Positions 35,665-45,906 are shown, counted from the first letter of the stretch. The stretch: 64,000 bases of DNA from Pseudomonadota bacterium (GCA_018240285.1 JAFEGA010000004.1:62001-126000); one strand, 5' to 3'. Made by a program: numbers and translations. The notes: generated by a model from the sequence alone, not told the origin.

Positions 35665-35829
35665 TTAAGAGAACAGCTTATCGGCCAGTTCCGCCGCATG
35701 AATCCCCCTGGAAGCGCGATTATCAATTATGTTTGATAGTTGGTTTGCCATCGCTGTCGCAAGCGGTGTCGCCTGATCGAGCTTAGCGAGCCCTGTTGTA
35801 CCACTTACAAATCTGCCTGTACATTCCAT
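35665..35829 (-). CDS. Possible small protein or gene remnant (54 aa)
   Basis: Beyond the aldehyde dehydrogenase stop (35840), a frame from ATG at 35829 reads MECTGRFVSGTTGLAKLDQA, then TAMANQLSNIIDN and ends ELADKLFS. The composition is protein-like but there is no clear ribosome site. It may be a small gene or the tail of a lost gene. No family is recognised. Confidence 0.3.
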   Translation of the reverse strand: MECTGRFVSGTTGLAKLDQATPLATAMANQLSNIIDNRASRGIHAAELADKLFS

Positions 35830-35839
35830 TTCAGTTAAA

Positions 35840-37342
35840 TTACGCGATAGTTTGCGCATTGAAAGGATAATGGCGCGGTATGTGCTGAATGCTGATCCAT
35901 TGATCAGTCGTAAATGCTGCCACGGCCCAAGCGCCATTGAAACGACCAACACCTGAATTCTTTTCACCACCGAATGGATTATAAGGTAAATCGTTGACCG
36001 GTTGGTCATTGATATGTGCCATACCGGATTCAAGTTGTTGTGCGAATCGAAGACCGCGTTCGACATCTTGTGTAAACACAGCGGCAGCCAACCCTAGATC
36101 GGTGTCATTGGCGATATTCAATGCCTCGGCTTCATTGCGCGCGCGTATGACCGGTGCAATGGGACCGAATGATTCGGTTTGCGCCAGCGGCATCTGATTG
36201 GTGACTTGAGAAAATACATGTGCTGGAAGTACCAATCCTTGCGCTTCACCACCTACCATTTGATGCGCCCCTGCTGAAATGGCAGCGTGAATCCGTTGTT
36301 GCAGGCCATGCAACTGGGATTTATTGATAATGGGACCGATCATCGTATCAGGCGCATCCGGATCACCTGCTTTCAATTGGCGCACACGATCGGCAAAACG
36401 TTCGACGAACTCATCGTGAATCCGATCCTCGATAATGAAGCGGTTAACGCTCATGCAGGTTTGGCCCTGGTGAAGAAATTTACCAAACACGGCAGCTTCC
36501 ACAGCTTGCCCCAAGTCGGCATCATTCAATACCACGAACGGACCATTCCCGCCCAGCTCCAACTCAAGCCGCTTTAGCATGGGGCCTTCAGCCGCTAGCT
36601 TTGCGATATTGCGGCCAACGGGCGTCGAGCCGGTAAACGATATGACGCGGGGAATAGGGTGTGTGACAAAGGCATCGCCAATCTCGCTGCCCGCACCCAC
36701 GATTACGCTGAGCACACCTGGAGGCAATCCTGCTTCTTCAAGGATTTTTGCAAATAGCAATCCGCCCGTTATCGGAGTATCGCTGGCTGGCTTGACCACG
36801 ACAGCATTACCGACCGCGAGCGCGGGTGCTGCGGAACGAGCAGTAAGCTGGAATGGCCAATTCCACGGGCTAATCACGCCGACGACGCCGACGGGTTTAC
36901 GGTACATGCGGCTTTCCTTGCCGGGAATATCGGCGGGCAGAATCCGGCCTTCCACCAAATAAGGCAACGTAGCTGCCTCGAGCAACACGCCATGCACGGC
37001 ATGCCATTCCAGATTCGCTTTGATGCGCGTGCCACCGGACTCATGAATGATCCATGACACAATTTCTTCGCGCCGCGCTTCCATGATCTGCGCCGCGCGA
37101 CGCATGATGGCTGCGCGCTCGCCCGGCAATAATGCTGCCCATTCGTGCTGTGCCTTGGCGGCGCCACGATAAGCCTCATCCATGTCATCGCGATTGGCAT
37201 GTGGAATTTCGGCAAGAATATTGCCATTATAAGGATTCAAATCGTTCAGAACCTTTGCTCCCTTGCCGTGGCGCCATTGACCGTTGATCAATAGCCGGTC
37301 GAAATTTGAATACGGCGATTGGGATTCTATTTTCTTTTCCAT
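35840..37342 (-). CDS. NAD(P)-dependent aldehyde dehydrogenase (benzaldehyde-type)
   Basis: This 500-residue member of the aldehyde dehydrogenase superfamily has [18 protein letters not shown] with the catalytic Cys, [18 protein letters not shown] with the general-base Glu, and [14 protein letters not shown]. The Rossmann fold opens with [19 protein letters not shown]. The family resembles benzaldehyde/4-hydroxybenzaldehyde or vanillin dehydrogenases, which oxidise aromatic aldehydes to acids. It lies 61 bp downstream of an aryl-alcohol-dehydrogenase-like gene, which would supply its substrate. The specific aldehyde is inferred from the neighbouring genes. Confidence 0.93.
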   Translation of the reverse strand: MEKKIESQSPYSNFDRLLINGQWRHGKGAKVLNDLNPYNGNILAEIPHANRDDMDEAYRGAAKAQHEWAALLPGERAAIMRRAAQIMEARREEIVSWIIHESGGTRIKANLEWHAVHGVLLEAATLPYLVEGRILPADIPGKESRMYRKPVGVVGVISPWNWPFQLTARSAAPALAVGNAVVVKPASDTPITGGLLFAKILEEAGLPPGVLSVIVGAGSEIGDAFVTHPIPRVISFTGSTPVGRNIAKLAAEGPMLKRLELELGGNGPFVVLNDADLGQAVEAAVFGKFLHQGQTCMSVNRFIIEDRIHDEFVERFADRVRQLKAGDPDAPDTMIGPIINKSQLHGLQQRIHAAISAGAHQMVGGEAQGLVLPAHVFSQVTNQMPLAQTESFGPIAPVIRARNEAEALNIANDTDLGLAAAVFTQDVERGLRFAQQLESGMAHINDQPVNDLPYNPFGGEKNSGVGRFNGAWAVAAFTTDQWISIQHIPRHYPFNAQTIA

Positions 37343-37403
37343 AAGGCATTCCTCATGCGTATTTTCGTGGAAACCTACTCAGAATGAAGTACACAAATTT
37401 GTA

Positions 37404-38519
37404 CTACAGCCGGATAATCGGTTTAATCGTGATACCCTTCTCGCTGTCTTCAGCAGCCTGATTGATTTGGTCGAGGGAGTAAAACTTCACCAGCTTGTCA
37501 AAAGGAAATCTTCCCTGCTGATAAAGCTCAACCAGTGCCGGAATGAAAAGATCGGGTTTGCTATCGCCTTCGATGATGCCGATAATGCGCTTTCCTGCCG
37601 TCATCACGCCGTTCACATCGAAACTCGCTTCCGTACCCAAGGCGGGCGCACCGACGATGCCGCATGTTCCCCGGATAGCCAGTGCATCGATGGCCTGGCG
37701 CAGCACGGCTGGGCGTCCGCTGGATTCCAGCGCGAAATCAGCGCCACCACCGGTAATTTTACGAACCGCTTCGACCGGATCGGTTTCCCGGCTGTTGATG
37801 GTGTGCGTGGCTCCGAGCTCCATCGCCAGAGCCAAGCGCGCAGGTACCACGTCCGCCGAGATGATGGTGGTAGCGCCGGCAGCCCGTGCCGCCATCACGG
37901 CGCTAAGTCCCACTGCGCCGCCGCCAAAAGCCGCGAAACTGCTGCCCGGACTTACCTTAAGCGCGTTCATGACGGCTCCTGCACCGGTCTGAATGCCGCA
38001 GCCCAGCGGGCCGAGCAACTCCAGGGGCGCATCGTTGGGTACTTTGATGACGTTACGCTCATGCACCAGCACAAAGGTGCCAAAGGACGATTGCCCAAAG
38101 AAATGATCGTGAATCCGCTCAGGCGTGTTACCTGCTGTAAAAGTTGACGTGCTGCCGTCTTCGCGTGCGCCGTTGAAATTCAGTGCATAAAAAAGCTCGC
38201 AATAAGTCAGATCACCATTCAGGCAAGGTTTGCAGTGACCGCACCACATATAAGTCAGCACCACATGATCGCCAACGGCGACTTTCTTCACGTTGCTGCC
38301 AATTTGCTCGACTACCCCCGACCCTTCATGCCCAAGCACGATGGGAAGCGGCACTTGATAAAGCTGATCGCGCGCGACCATATCGGTATGGCACATTCCT
38401 GTTGCTACAATGCGCACGCGCACTTCATCAAAATGTGGCTCATCCTGTACCAGTTCTTCTATCTGGAAAGGCCCGCCTGGCTGGCGGACAACGGCTGCCT
38501 TGATTGTTTTCACGTGCAC
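37404..38519 (-). CDS. Zinc-dependent NAD(P) aryl-alcohol dehydrogenase
   Basis: The 371-residue medium-chain dehydrogenase has catalytic zinc ligands in [13 protein letters not shown] and LGHEGSGVV, and structural zinc Cys in [15 protein letters not shown]. The nucleotide fold [20 protein letters not shown] precedes an acidic DVVPARL. It is closest in style to benzyl-alcohol dehydrogenases of the XylB type, which interconvert aromatic alcohol and aldehyde. It sits between the flavoprotein and aldehyde dehydrogenase genes on the same strand, forming an alcohol-aldehyde-acid series. Confidence 0.92.
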   Translation of the reverse strand: MHVKTIKAAVVRQPGGPFQIEELVQDEPHFDEVRVRIVATGMCHTDMVARDQLYQVPLPIVLGHEGSGVVEQIGSNVKKVAVGDHVVLTYMWCGHCKPCLNGDLTYCELFYALNFNGAREDGSTSTFTAGNTPERIHDHFFGQSSFGTFVLVHERNVIKVPNDAPLELLGPLGCGIQTGAGAVMNALKVSPGSSFAAFGGGAVGLSAVMAARAAGATTIISADVVPARLALAMELGATHTINSRETDPVEAVRKITGGGADFALESSGRPAVLRQAIDALAIRGTCGIVGAPALGTEASFDVNGVMTAGKRIIGIIEGDSKPDLFIPALVELYQQGRFPFDKLVKFYSLDQINQAAEDSEKGITIKPIIRL

Positions 38520-38561
38520 CTCCGCTTTGGGATCGTTATTTCATGCTTGTTCAGGATAAAG

Positions 38562-40106
38562 TTAGCGAATGCCGGATTTTCCAGGTGCTATGATGCCATT
38601 GGGATCCAACGCTTTCTTGAGCGTCTTGTGCACCTTCCGCTGCACCGGGCCATAGGTTTCGGCAACTTTGTCCATGAAGGCGGTATTGACGCGGTAAGTG
38701 CCATACCCACGCGCGGAAAATTCGGTCAGCAGTTCGTCGAAGCACTGGTAAGCTGCTTTCGTCTGCTCAGGATCGGTCTTGTCGTACAGCACATCGACGA
38801 TATGATGCATATCGCGCATGCCGACGATGAATTCACCGGAATAATCCAATCCGTATTTGGCCAATATTTGCTTGGTCAGCGCCATTTGTTTCAGGGTTTC
38901 ACTACCGCGCGCTTGCGAGACCGGCGCAAACCACATCGATCCGCCACCTCCGCGCCAGTTATACAGCGAAAATTCCGTCAACGTCATTTCTCCACGCATG
39001 AGCTTGGCGCGATAAGCAAATGCAGGATCATCCGCTGCTTCTTGCTCCGTCAGAATTTTTGCCTTGCCGGATTGGCCGAATGCCTGTGTCACGATTTTCC
39101 AGTTCACGTCAATCTGTTCCTGCGTGCCATAGAGCGCCGCATACACATTCCAGATTCCCAGTTTATGGTCTTTCATGATCCGGTAGACCGCTTCATCCGG
39201 AATTGACCCCGGCCCGGAGACATAGTCGCTGCGCTTGGCTTTTACCGGCGCTTCATACAATGCGTGAGCGATAACCACGGCATTGGGGATAACCCCGCTG
39301 ATGCGCAGCGGCCGGATCGTTTCCACGATTTCCACGATGTCTTCTTCGTGTTGATATTGGATGACGAACGGCTTAAACGCAGGCGGTTCGGGCATCAACC
39401 AGAATCCGAACTTTGTCACGATGCCATAATTGGATTGCGTGAAAATGCCATCGAGATAAGGGCCATATCCCCATTTGAAGACCTGCCAGGTATTGGAGTT
39501 GGGCATCGAGCCCATGCCGGTACGCAACACTTCACCATTTGCCAGCACGACTTCCATGCCGCAGGCAAACAGGAAATGTTCGCCATAAGGTGTATAGCCG
39601 ACGCCCCGATCCAGCGTATTGCCGACTGGCCCGGCAATGGCCGAAGGCGCAGGCATCGACAACCATAAACCTAATTTGTGCTCTTTGATGTAATCGTAGA
39701 GCTGTTGATAGGTCACACCGGGTTCAACCAAGGCAAAGGCCAAATCCTTGTCTACTTCAAGGATGCGGTTCATACGCTTGAGGTCAAGCACCACTTGACC
39801 CCGCTCTGCCGGGGCGGCCGAGCCGTAGCCTAGGTTCTTTCCAGTAGAAATCATCCAGATCGGCACTTTGTACTGATTGCAAATCGCCACGATTTTCTGG
39901 ATTTGCTCGACGGTAGTGGCCAGTAATGCTGCGGATGGTGTATGGTCGCTATCGGGAACCGGCATCATCGTCTTGATGTAAGGCGCAAGCTGTTCCGCGC
40001 TGGTGAGCACGGAAGTCTCGCCAAGAACCTTGCGAAAATCACGGATGGCTGCATCGAAGTTTTTTTCCGATACGCCTTTGGGCAATGCGATATATTGACT
40101 GGCCAT
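38562..40106 (-). CDS. FAD-linked 4-cresol dehydrogenase/vanillyl-alcohol oxidase family protein
   Basis: The 514-residue protein has the PCMH-type FAD domain: ATTVEQIQKIVAICNQYKVP, then WMISTGKNLGYGSAAP and LSMPAPSAIAGPVGNTLDRG. The large substrate domain ends with DPNGIIAPGKSGIR. The family holds 4-cresol dehydrogenase, eugenol hydroxylase and vanillyl-alcohol oxidase, which dehydrogenate para-alkylphenols through a quinone methide. A c-type cytochrome gene in the same run (41048) matches the flavocytochrome arrangement of 4-cresol dehydrogenase and eugenol hydroxylase, arguing for a dehydrogenase rather than an O2-using oxidase. No signal peptide is visible. The exact phenol is not determined. 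Confidence 0.9.
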   Translation of the reverse strand: MASQYIALPKGVSEKNFDAAIRDFRKVLGETSVLTSAEQLAPYIKTMMPVPDSDHTPSAALLATTVEQIQKIVAICNQYKVPIWMISTGKNLGYGSAAPAERGQVVLDLKRMNRILEVDKDLAFALVEPGVTYQQLYDYIKEHKLGLWLSMPAPSAIAGPVGNTLDRGVGYTPYGEHFLFACGMEVVLANGEVLRTGMGSMPNSNTWQVFKWGYGPYLDGIFTQSNYGIVTKFGFWLMPEPPAFKPFVIQYQHEEDIVEIVETIRPLRISGVIPNAVVIAHALYEAPVKAKRSDYVSGPGSIPDEAVYRIMKDHKLGIWNVYAALYGTQEQIDVNWKIVTQAFGQSGKAKILTEQEAADDPAFAYRAKLMRGEMTLTEFSLYNWRGGGGSMWFAPVSQARGSETLKQMALTKQILAKYGLDYSGEFIVGMRDMHHIVDVLYDKTDPEQTKAAYQCFDELLTEFSARGYGTYRVNTAFMDKVAETYGPVQRKVHKTLKKALDPNGIIAPGKSGIR

Positions 40107-40118
40107 GCTGTGTTCTCC

Positions 40119-41033
40119 CTACACGTCGATGACAAATGAAACAAACTGTTTGCCCGCCAATACATCATGATCCCGATGGCGGTTATCTGGACGATGCACG
40201 AAAGCACGCTGGGCACAAGCTTCCGGGTGTATCCCCATCTCCAGCGCGGCACCCACAACGGCATAGCCCGTGGCTTCGACCCAATTCCCGAGCGGCAGGT
40301 GTTCAATAAAAGAGGTAGCCGGTCGAGACGTTAAAGAAACCCAGTTTGCTGATGTTTCCCAACCCACTAATTGGCTGGCTTCTGGAGCAGGCAAACCGGC
40401 GCAATGTAAATGTGTTGCAGGCTGATCAGTCAAACTATGCGAAGAAAATTGCGGTAACAATCCTTCCGCCAATCCAGTTTCAGGGAAGGATACTTTCAGA
40501 AAATTTTCCACGATCGAAAAACTGCGGCTGTTTTGAATCAGTATGGACGCTAGCAAGCCGCCCGCGCCGTAGGCCGGCGCTGCCGTTGTCCACCGATGCC
40601 GCAGCGATAACGCAGCATCGGCGTTCGACGCTGATGCATGCGAGCCCAAAGCCAGCAAGCGTCCATCGGCATTGCGCACCAGTTCCGTGAAAATCGCTGC
40701 ATGGGCGTAGTCCATGACGGCAACCCAACGCATGTTATGGGATTGCGTCAAAAGATCGGCAATGTGTTGGGGATTAATCAACAACTCGTCTCCGAGTTGG
40801 GATGTGGCTAATGCGCCTTGACCGGAATGGCCATAGTGAGCGCAAGCAGCTTGCGCGCCGGTGGCAAATGCTTCGCTAATAGGAGTGTTGCCCAGTAGTA
40901 AATGGCAATTCCGTGCACTGTCCGAACGCGCTGGGTTGATGGATGCTGCTTGAGTGATGGTAGGAATACCGAAGGCCAGCAAGGTTCCGCCGGTCAGCAT
41001 GCCCTTGATGAGGATACGCCGCTTTTCATCCAT
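40119..41033 (-). CDS. Tat-exported protein of unknown function in aromatic-oxidation cluster
   Basis: The 304-residue protein begins MDEKRRILIKGMLTGGTLLA, a twin-arginine (Tat) signal followed by a hydrophobic stretch and an AxA-like site near TQAAS. The mature part (ACAHYGHSGQGAL, WVAVMDYAHAAIFTELV, FVHRPDNRHRDHDVLAGKQF) is rich in His and has four Cys but no recognised motif. Tat export usually means folding in the cytosol, often with a cofactor. It lies 12 bp upstream of the flavoprotein gene and 14 bp downstream of the cytochrome gene, so it probably works with that electron-transfer pair. No family is recognised. Confidence 0.65.
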   Translation of the reverse strand: MDEKRRILIKGMLTGGTLLAFGIPTITQAASINPARSDSARNCHLLLGNTPISEAFATGAQAACAHYGHSGQGALATSQLGDELLINPQHIADLLTQSHNMRWVAVMDYAHAAIFTELVRNADGRLLALGSHASASNADAALSLRHRWTTAAPAYGAGGLLASILIQNSRSFSIVENFLKVSFPETGLAEGLLPQFSSHSLTDQPATHLHCAGLPAPEASQLVGWETSANWVSLTSRPATSFIEHLPLGNWVEATGYAVVGAALEMGIHPEACAQRAFVHRPDNRHRDHDVLAGKQFVSFVIDV

Positions 41034-41047
41034 AGAATGTGACCTCC

Positions 41048-41377
41048 TTAATGCTGAGCTTTTTTGTTTGAAATGAAATCCGCCAGTTTGGTTAATGATT
41101 CATCGTCGATTTCCGAAGGACGAAAAGCTGGCATGGCCCGATTTCCATTGCGAACGATTGTGCGGATGTAGGCCGCAGGAAGTTCGCGATTGCGAATTTG
41201 CGGTCCTACATGGGCTTCATGACAATACGCGCAAATTTTGGCGTAAATTTCAGCGCCATCCTTCCATGCAAATCCGGGATTGTTTTTCTCATTCTGTGTC
41301 GACCATGCGTTGCTTATCGTAAAAATGATTGCAACTAGACAGTCGAATATGCAATTTACCAATTTTGCTTTTTTCAT
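41048..41377 (-). CDS. c-type cytochrome (putative electron acceptor of the flavoprotein)
   Basis: The 109-residue protein has a signal-like hydrophobic N-terminus (LVNCIFDCLVAIIFTISNA) and one haem c site CAYCH (Cys49, Cys52, His53). A likely axial Met82 lies in RAMPAFRPSEID, the fold of small class I cytochromes. The size fits the cytochrome subunit of 4-cresol dehydrogenase or eugenol hydroxylase (PchC type). It is 25 bp downstream of the dioxygenase gene and upstream of the Tat protein and flavoprotein genes. It would pass electrons from the flavin to the respiratory chain in the periplasm. Confidence 0.88.
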   Translation of the reverse strand: MKKAKLVNCIFDCLVAIIFTISNAWSTQNEKNNPGFAWKDGAEIYAKICAYCHEAHVGPQIRNRELPAAYIRTIVRNGNRAMPAFRPSEIDDESLTKLADFISNKKAQH

Positions 41378-41401
41378 GTTAACTCTCCATTCCAGAGGAT
41401 C

Positions 41402-42220
41402 CTACTGCCACAGCAAACTCGTTACCTTTTTCCCCATAATCTGGTCATTAAATACAACCTTAGCCACGGAGGAGCTGGCACAAGCGATACCGTAGCAAAC
41501 ATGCAAGGGTAACAAATGCTCTTCTCTCGGATGACAAAAACGGGCAAAGGGCGCCTTTTCCCACTCTATCAATCGTTGTTCACGCACTTCGGATGAAATC
41601 GCTGGATCAGTGCAGGTTTCAATTAACCAGTGATCAAATCCTTCATTTTCTTTGCTGCTATCGATATTGTTAGAGAAAAATGTTTTCAAATTATGAAATG
41701 ACATGCCTGAACCGATAATCAGGATATTTTTCTCTCGCAGCGATGCAATCGCTTTTCCGAGGGCGATATGCTTCCTCGGATCCAAATTATTGAGTAACGA
41801 TAACTGAATGCAGGGAATCTGCGCTTGCGGATACATCAGCTTGAGCGGTACAAACAATCCATGATCAAAACCGCGCTGCTCATCGAGCCTTGCTGGTATG
41901 CCGCTCGCTATTAACAGCGCACGAACTTCCTTCGCCAACCCGGGATTGCCCGGTGCCGCATATTGAATGGTGTAAGCCTCGGCAGGAAATCCATAATAAT
42001 CATAGATTATTTCGGGATGGCTGCTGCTGGTTATCGTTGCTTGTTCCTCTTCCCAGTGCGCACTGATGACTAAAATCGCTGTCGGCTCACCCAATTCACT
42101 TGGGATTTCCTGTAGAAAAGAAACCATTTTTTCATGCCCTTTGTCACCAAGAATCGGCAAGGGTCCGCCACCGTGCGGCAAAAACAGAATGGGTGAAAGG
42201 GCTGGCGATTTTGGGTTCAT
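41402..42220 (-). CDS. LigB/DODA-type class III extradiol dioxygenase
   Basis: The 272-residue protein carries the class III (LigB-like, 4,5-DOPA dioxygenase/YgiD) metal site: LPHGGGPLPI (His16), LVISAHWEEEQ (His55), GFDHGLFVPLKLMYP (His120) and a C-terminal FCHPREEHLLPLHV. Members open catechol-type rings next to the hydroxyls or act on related dihydroxy-aromatics. Within this cluster it could cleave a catechol formed downstream, although the ring-hydroxylating step is not encoded here. Confidence 0.9.
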   Translation of the reverse strand: MNPKSPALSPILFLPHGGGPLPILGDKGHEKMVSFLQEIPSELGEPTAILVISAHWEEEQATITSSSHPEIIYDYYGFPAEAYTIQYAAPGNPGLAKEVRALLIASGIPARLDEQRGFDHGLFVPLKLMYPQAQIPCIQLSLLNNLDPRKHIALGKAIASLREKNILIIGSGMSFHNLKTFFSNNIDSSKENEGFDHWLIETCTDPAISSEVREQRLIEWEKAPFARFCHPREEHLLPLHVCYGIACASSSVAKVVFNDQIMGKKVTSLLWQ

Positions 42221-42286
42221 CGTTTGAAACTTCTACGATTGGAAAGTATGGGAAAGTGTGCGCATTCTCTTTCTCCAAACTTTCCG

Positions 42287-42889
42287 TCAGCGAGCTAGCT
42301 TGCTGGTCACTTGCGCAACGTGAGCGCCCTGAAAGTGTGCAATTTTTATTTCATTATCTGACGGAAGGCGTTTGCCATCGCCACCGGCCAGCGTACTCGC
42401 GCCATAGGGAGAGCCGCCGGTAATTTCATTCATGTTCATGATTTCCTGGCAGGAATACGGGACACCAACGATGATCATGCCATGATGCAGCAAGGTGGTA
42501 TGAAACGAAGTTATCGTGGTTTCCTGGCCGCCATGCTGCGTGGCGGTCGACGTAAACACGCTGCCCACTTTACCGATCAGTCCGCCGTTAAGCCATAATC
42601 GGCCTGTCTGATCAAGAAAATTGCGCATTTGCGCGCACATATTGCCGAAGCGTGTAGGTGTGCCGAAGATAATGGCATCATAATTTGGGAGTTCATCAAC
42701 CGTCGCAATCGGCGCTGGTTGATCCAGCTTGGCGCCAACCCTTCGTGCCACTTCTTCCGGCATGAGTTCGGGGACGCGTTTAACGGTAACCTCGGTGTTT
42801 TCAACGTTGCGTGCACCTTCGGCTAACGCATTGGCCATAATTTCGATATGACCATACATGCTGTAATAGAGAACGAGGATTTTTGCCAT
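42287..42889 (-). CDS. wrbA: NAD(P)H:quinone oxidoreductase WrbA
   Basis: WrbA is a flavodoxin-like FMN protein reducing quinones by two electrons. The ATG at 42889 has CAGGAGATG upstream (the longer frame to 42955 does not) and gives 200 residues starting [20 protein letters not shown]. The FMN loops include [20 protein letters not shown], and [20 protein letters not shown] closes the protein. It is the first gene of the minus-strand aromatic cluster and could reduce quinones made from phenols. Confidence 0.95.
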   Translation of the reverse strand: MAKILVLYYSMYGHIEIMANALAEGARNVENTEVTVKRVPELMPEEVARRVGAKLDQPAPIATVDELPNYDAIIFGTPTRFGNMCAQMRNFLDQTGRLWLNGGLIGKVGSVFTSTATQHGGQETTITSFHTTLLHHGMIIVGVPYSCQEIMNMNEITGGSPYGASTLAGGDGKRLPSDNEIKIAHFQGAHVAQVTSKLAR

Positions 42890-43245
42890 GTTACATCTCC
42901 TGGTTTTAAGGATTGTGGAGAGTTTTTTGAGAATTGTCTTGTCAGGATGATGCAAACCGCTGAGCTAAAACAGTAAACGAATAAAGGACGAATTGCAAGA
43001 CCGTATGTAGAGCAATTTGGGTGTTTGCCGAGTACTAACGAAAAGCGGAAACGATACGGCCAAATGAGATGAAAGATGGCTCAGAGCTACAAACTTGCCT
43101 GCTTGGGCAGAGTTTTGTTAAACGGCAGTGGAAACTGGTTGCGTCAGGTAAAAGTCTCAATCAGCTTGTTCAGGGATTGAGTAGCATTCTTAACGGGCAG
43201 CGGAAGTCAAAAGAGCTGACTGGCGGACTATAGTGTCTGATCAGA
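42890..43245. other. 356-bp spacer upstream of the aromatic cluster
   Basis: This stretch lies upstream of wrbA and downstream of murJ, so the promoter for the aromatic cluster should be here, but no site stands out. A 54-codon plus-strand frame (43069-43233, MKDGSELQTCLLGQSFVKRQ and on) has no ribosome site and is probably chance or a remnant. Confidence 0.45.
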
Positions 43246-44784
43246 TTACAACGTTTGCCGCTGGGTGAAGTCTTTCAAACGGAATCCGAGCAGCCAGAGC
43301 GAGGCGAAATAGCTGGTGGCACCGGCTAATACTACGCCGCTTAACCGCAGAGCGCGGGTTAGCGCGGGTTCGTGGAGCCACGAGGTGCTGCTGCCTGCGG
43401 CGAACCATAGCACGATGCCCATGACCGCCAGCGCCAGCAGTATTTTGACGAAGAAAACCAGCCAGCCGGGTTGCGGTTGATAGATTTTCTGGCTGCGCAA
43501 TTGGTAAAACAGCAATCCGGCGTTCAGGCATGCGCCTAAACCGATCGCCAGCGCCAATCCGGCGTGCTGGAACGGCGTGATGAAAGCGAGGTTCATCAAT
43601 TGCGTGGCAAGTAGCGTGATGATGGCGATTTTGACCGGTGTTTTGATGTTCTGACGCGCATAGAAGCCGGGTGCGAGCACTTTCACCAGGATTATGCCGA
43701 GCAGGCCGACGCTGTAGGCGACCAGGGCTTCGCGCGTCATCCATACGTCGTGCTCGGTGAATGCGCCGTGGTGAAACAGCGTGGTGATCAGCGGCACCGA
43801 TAGTAACGCCAGCGCCAGCGCGGCGGGCAGGGTGAGCAGCATGGTCATGCGCAGACCCCAATCGAGCAGGCGGGAGTATTCGTCGTTGCTGTTGTTGCTG
43901 TAATGCTTTGCCAGCGAAGGCAGCAAGATGGTGCCGAGCGCGACGCCGAGTAAACCGGCGGGGAATTCCATCAGCCGGTCGGCGTAATACAGCCAGGAGA
44001 CGCTGCCGGTTACTAGCAGGGAGGCGAAAATCGTGTTGATCAGCAGGCTGAGCTGGCTGACCGAGACGCCGAAAATGGCCGGTCCCATTAATTTAATCAC
44101 GCGCCACGCGCCGGTGTCGGGATTTTTGAAACGAATGCGCGGCATGAGTTTGAGCCGCAACAGATAGGGTATTTGAAACGCCAGTTGCAAAATGCCGCCG
44201 ATAAAAACCGCCCAGGCTAGCGCCAGAACCGGCGGATCGATTAACGGAGTCAGCCATAACGCGCAACCGATAAAGGCGACATTCAGCAGCGCCGGAGTAA
44301 CGGCAGGCACATTGAATTTGCCGTAGGTGTTGAGAATCCCGCCCGCCAATGCCACCAGCGAAATAAATAAAATATACGGAAAGGTGATTTGCAGCAGTTG
44401 CACGGTGAGCTGGAATTTATCCGGATCGGCGGAGAAACCGGGCGCGCTGACATAAATGATCAGTGGTGCTGCGAAAATACCGGCCAGCGAAATAAAGAAC
44501 AGCGTGACACCCAGCAGCATCGTGATGTGATCGATCAGGCCGCGGGTTTCTTCGGCTGTGCGGTTGTTTTTGTACTCAGCGAGGATCGGCACGAATGCTT
44601 GCGAAAACGCACCCTCGGCAAACAGCCGCCGCAGCAGGTTCGGAATGCGGAAGGCGACAAAGAACGCATCGGTTTCCATCCCCGCGCCGAAAATCCGCGC
44701 GATGATGATGTCGCGCAAAAAACCGAGTATGCGCGATATGAAAGTCATGCTGCTGACCGCAGCGAGCGCTTTGAGCAGGTTCAA
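43246..44784 (-). CDS. murJ: Lipid II flippase MurJ
   Basis: MurJ moves lipid II across the inner membrane for peptidoglycan synthesis. The 512-residue protein has about 14 hydrophobic segments and the family start [20 protein letters not shown] with [20 protein letters not shown]. It also has [40 protein letters not shown] and a Pro/Gly-rich middle. Length and motifs are normal. It stands alone on the minus strand. Confidence 0.96.
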   Translation of the reverse strand: MNLLKALAAVSSMTFISRILGFLRDIIIARIFGAGMETDAFFVAFRIPNLLRRLFAEGAFSQAFVPILAEYKNNRTAEETRGLIDHITMLLGVTLFFISLAGIFAAPLIIYVSAPGFSADPDKFQLTVQLLQITFPYILFISLVALAGGILNTYGKFNVPAVTPALLNVAFIGCALWLTPLIDPPVLALAWAVFIGGILQLAFQIPYLLRLKLMPRIRFKNPDTGAWRVIKLMGPAIFGVSVSQLSLLINTIFASLLVTGSVSWLYYADRLMEFPAGLLGVALGTILLPSLAKHYSNNSNDEYSRLLDWGLRMTMLLTLPAALALALLSVPLITTLFHHGAFTEHDVWMTREALVAYSVGLLGIILVKVLAPGFYARQNIKTPVKIAIITLLATQLMNLAFITPFQHAGLALAIGLGACLNAGLLFYQLRSQKIYQPQPGWLVFFVKILLALAVMGIVLWFAAGSSTSWLHEPALTRALRLSGVVLAGATSYFASLWLLGFRLKDFTQRQTL

Positions 44785-44830
44785 TGGTTTGAGATTTTTA
44801 TGCTATTGATGGCGGTGGTAAGAAACTACG

Positions 44831-44856
44831 CGGACTGGATTTCTCAATCCAGTCCG
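44831..44856 (-). terminator. Perfect 11-bp hairpin, probable terminator
   Basis: CGGACTGGATT (44831-44841) and AATCCAGTCCG (44846-44856) form an 11-bp perfect stem with a TCTC loop. It lies 69 bp downstream of the stop of the minus-strand gene at 44925. On the minus strand it is followed by TAGTTTCTTACC, a modest T-rich tail, so it probably ends that transcript before murJ. Confidence 0.6.
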
Positions 44857-44924
44857 GTTGATTAGAAAGTTCACGAAGCTGCCTTGTTTATTCGATTCCA
44901 TCCCGGCAAATGGGCAGGGGCAGC

Positions 44925-45647
44925 TTAGAACATGCAACTGACTTTTTGGAGCAGACCTTCTTCTTCCCAATTCCATTGCAGGCAATATTCCGCGCCGCGT
45001 TTCGGGTTTTTCACTTCCGCATCGATTTTCGTTTGCCCGGTAATCACAGGCGGCAGCAGCGCTTCTTCCTTGCCGTTTTGGATGCAGAAGAAACGGGCGG
45101 TTGCAACGGCGCGCCCTGAAGGCAGCTCGACGGTCAGATGTAAGCGTTGCGTATCATCGTCGACGACATGCGACAGCATGCCTTCGTTCTGCGTGAATGC
45201 GCCTTCGCACTGATACGTGAGAGTTAAATCGGTACCGTTGATGACTTTCAATTCCGGCGGGAATTTCATGCAGACTTGGTAGCTGTCGTTGTCTTTTCTC
45301 TGTTCAACCGGATCGCCGTTATTGACGCGGAAATTGCTGATGCTGCCGATGGCGCGGATATTTCTGAACCAGTATTCCGAATTATCAACATGACAAGCGG
45401 TGGTCATTTGTGTCTGCGTCAAGGTCGCTTTTTTTCCGCAGGTGTCGTGCACCGTCAGTATTTTTCTTAAATCCGCGATGGAGAACGCGGATTTGTTTTG
45501 CCGGATTTGATCGAGAATCAGTAGCGCGGCACAGACAACGAATATCAGTCCATGCACAACGAAATTCGTCAGCAGTGCGACCAAAATACCAAAGGCAAAG
45601 ATCGCGGCATTGATGTAAAAAATAAGCTGGTTGGATTTGTCAAACAT
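44925..45647 (-). CDS. Membrane protein of unknown function
   Basis: The open frame extends to 46004, but AAGGAG before the ATG at 45647 marks the start MFDKSNQLIFYINAAIFAFG (240 aa). Two adjacent transmembrane helices (about residues 8-46) are followed by a soluble domain of about 190 residues with Cys in HDTCGKK, TACHVDN, QVCMKF and YQCEGAF, and near the end YCLQW and VSCMF. No family is recognised. It runs away from the bufferin-like operon, with which it shares the 259-bp spacer. Confidence 0.7.
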   Translation of the reverse strand: MFDKSNQLIFYINAAIFAFGILVALLTNFVVHGLIFVVCAALLILDQIRQNKSAFSIADLRKILTVHDTCGKKATLTQTQMTTACHVDNSEYWFRNIRAIGSISNFRVNNGDPVEQRKDNDSYQVCMKFPPELKVINGTDLTLTYQCEGAFTQNEGMLSHVVDDDTQRLHLTVELPSGRAVATARFFCIQNGKEEALLPPVITGQTKIDAEVKNPKRGAEYCLQWNWEEEGLLQKVSCMF

Positions 45648-45906
45648 TCGGAGCTCCTTAATTAGCAGGCATTTTTTATAATATTTTTGAAGCGCTGAGT
45701 TTATCAGAGAGGCGCATGCAACAAAAGCAACCTGGGGCAGATTGATGTTGGCCGGTGAAAAATGCCACTTGCGGACATTATCGGTTGTTTTGCCGCTGCA
45801 CAGCGAATGCCGGTTGGGCTGAACATTAAGAAACAAGCGACTTAGCCAAGATTTGGCGCTATCATTGGCATTTGCAGTCATGATCAATTTTTTATGGAGA
45901 ACATAG
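45648..45906. promoter_or_regulatory. Divergent spacer upstream of the RiPP operon
   Basis: The 259-bp region between the minus-strand membrane gene and the plus-strand RiPP precursor should hold both promoters. TGGAGA before the precursor ATG is the ribosome site. No clear copper-box or other operator was recognised. The section 45745-45835 looks like a dispersed repeat fragment in composition, but this is not established. Confidence 0.35.

Noticed and set aside
38235..39206. 323-codon plus-strand frame opposite the flavoprotein and alcohol dehydrogenase
   Set aside because: It overlaps two well-supported genes and shows no family features or ribosome site.
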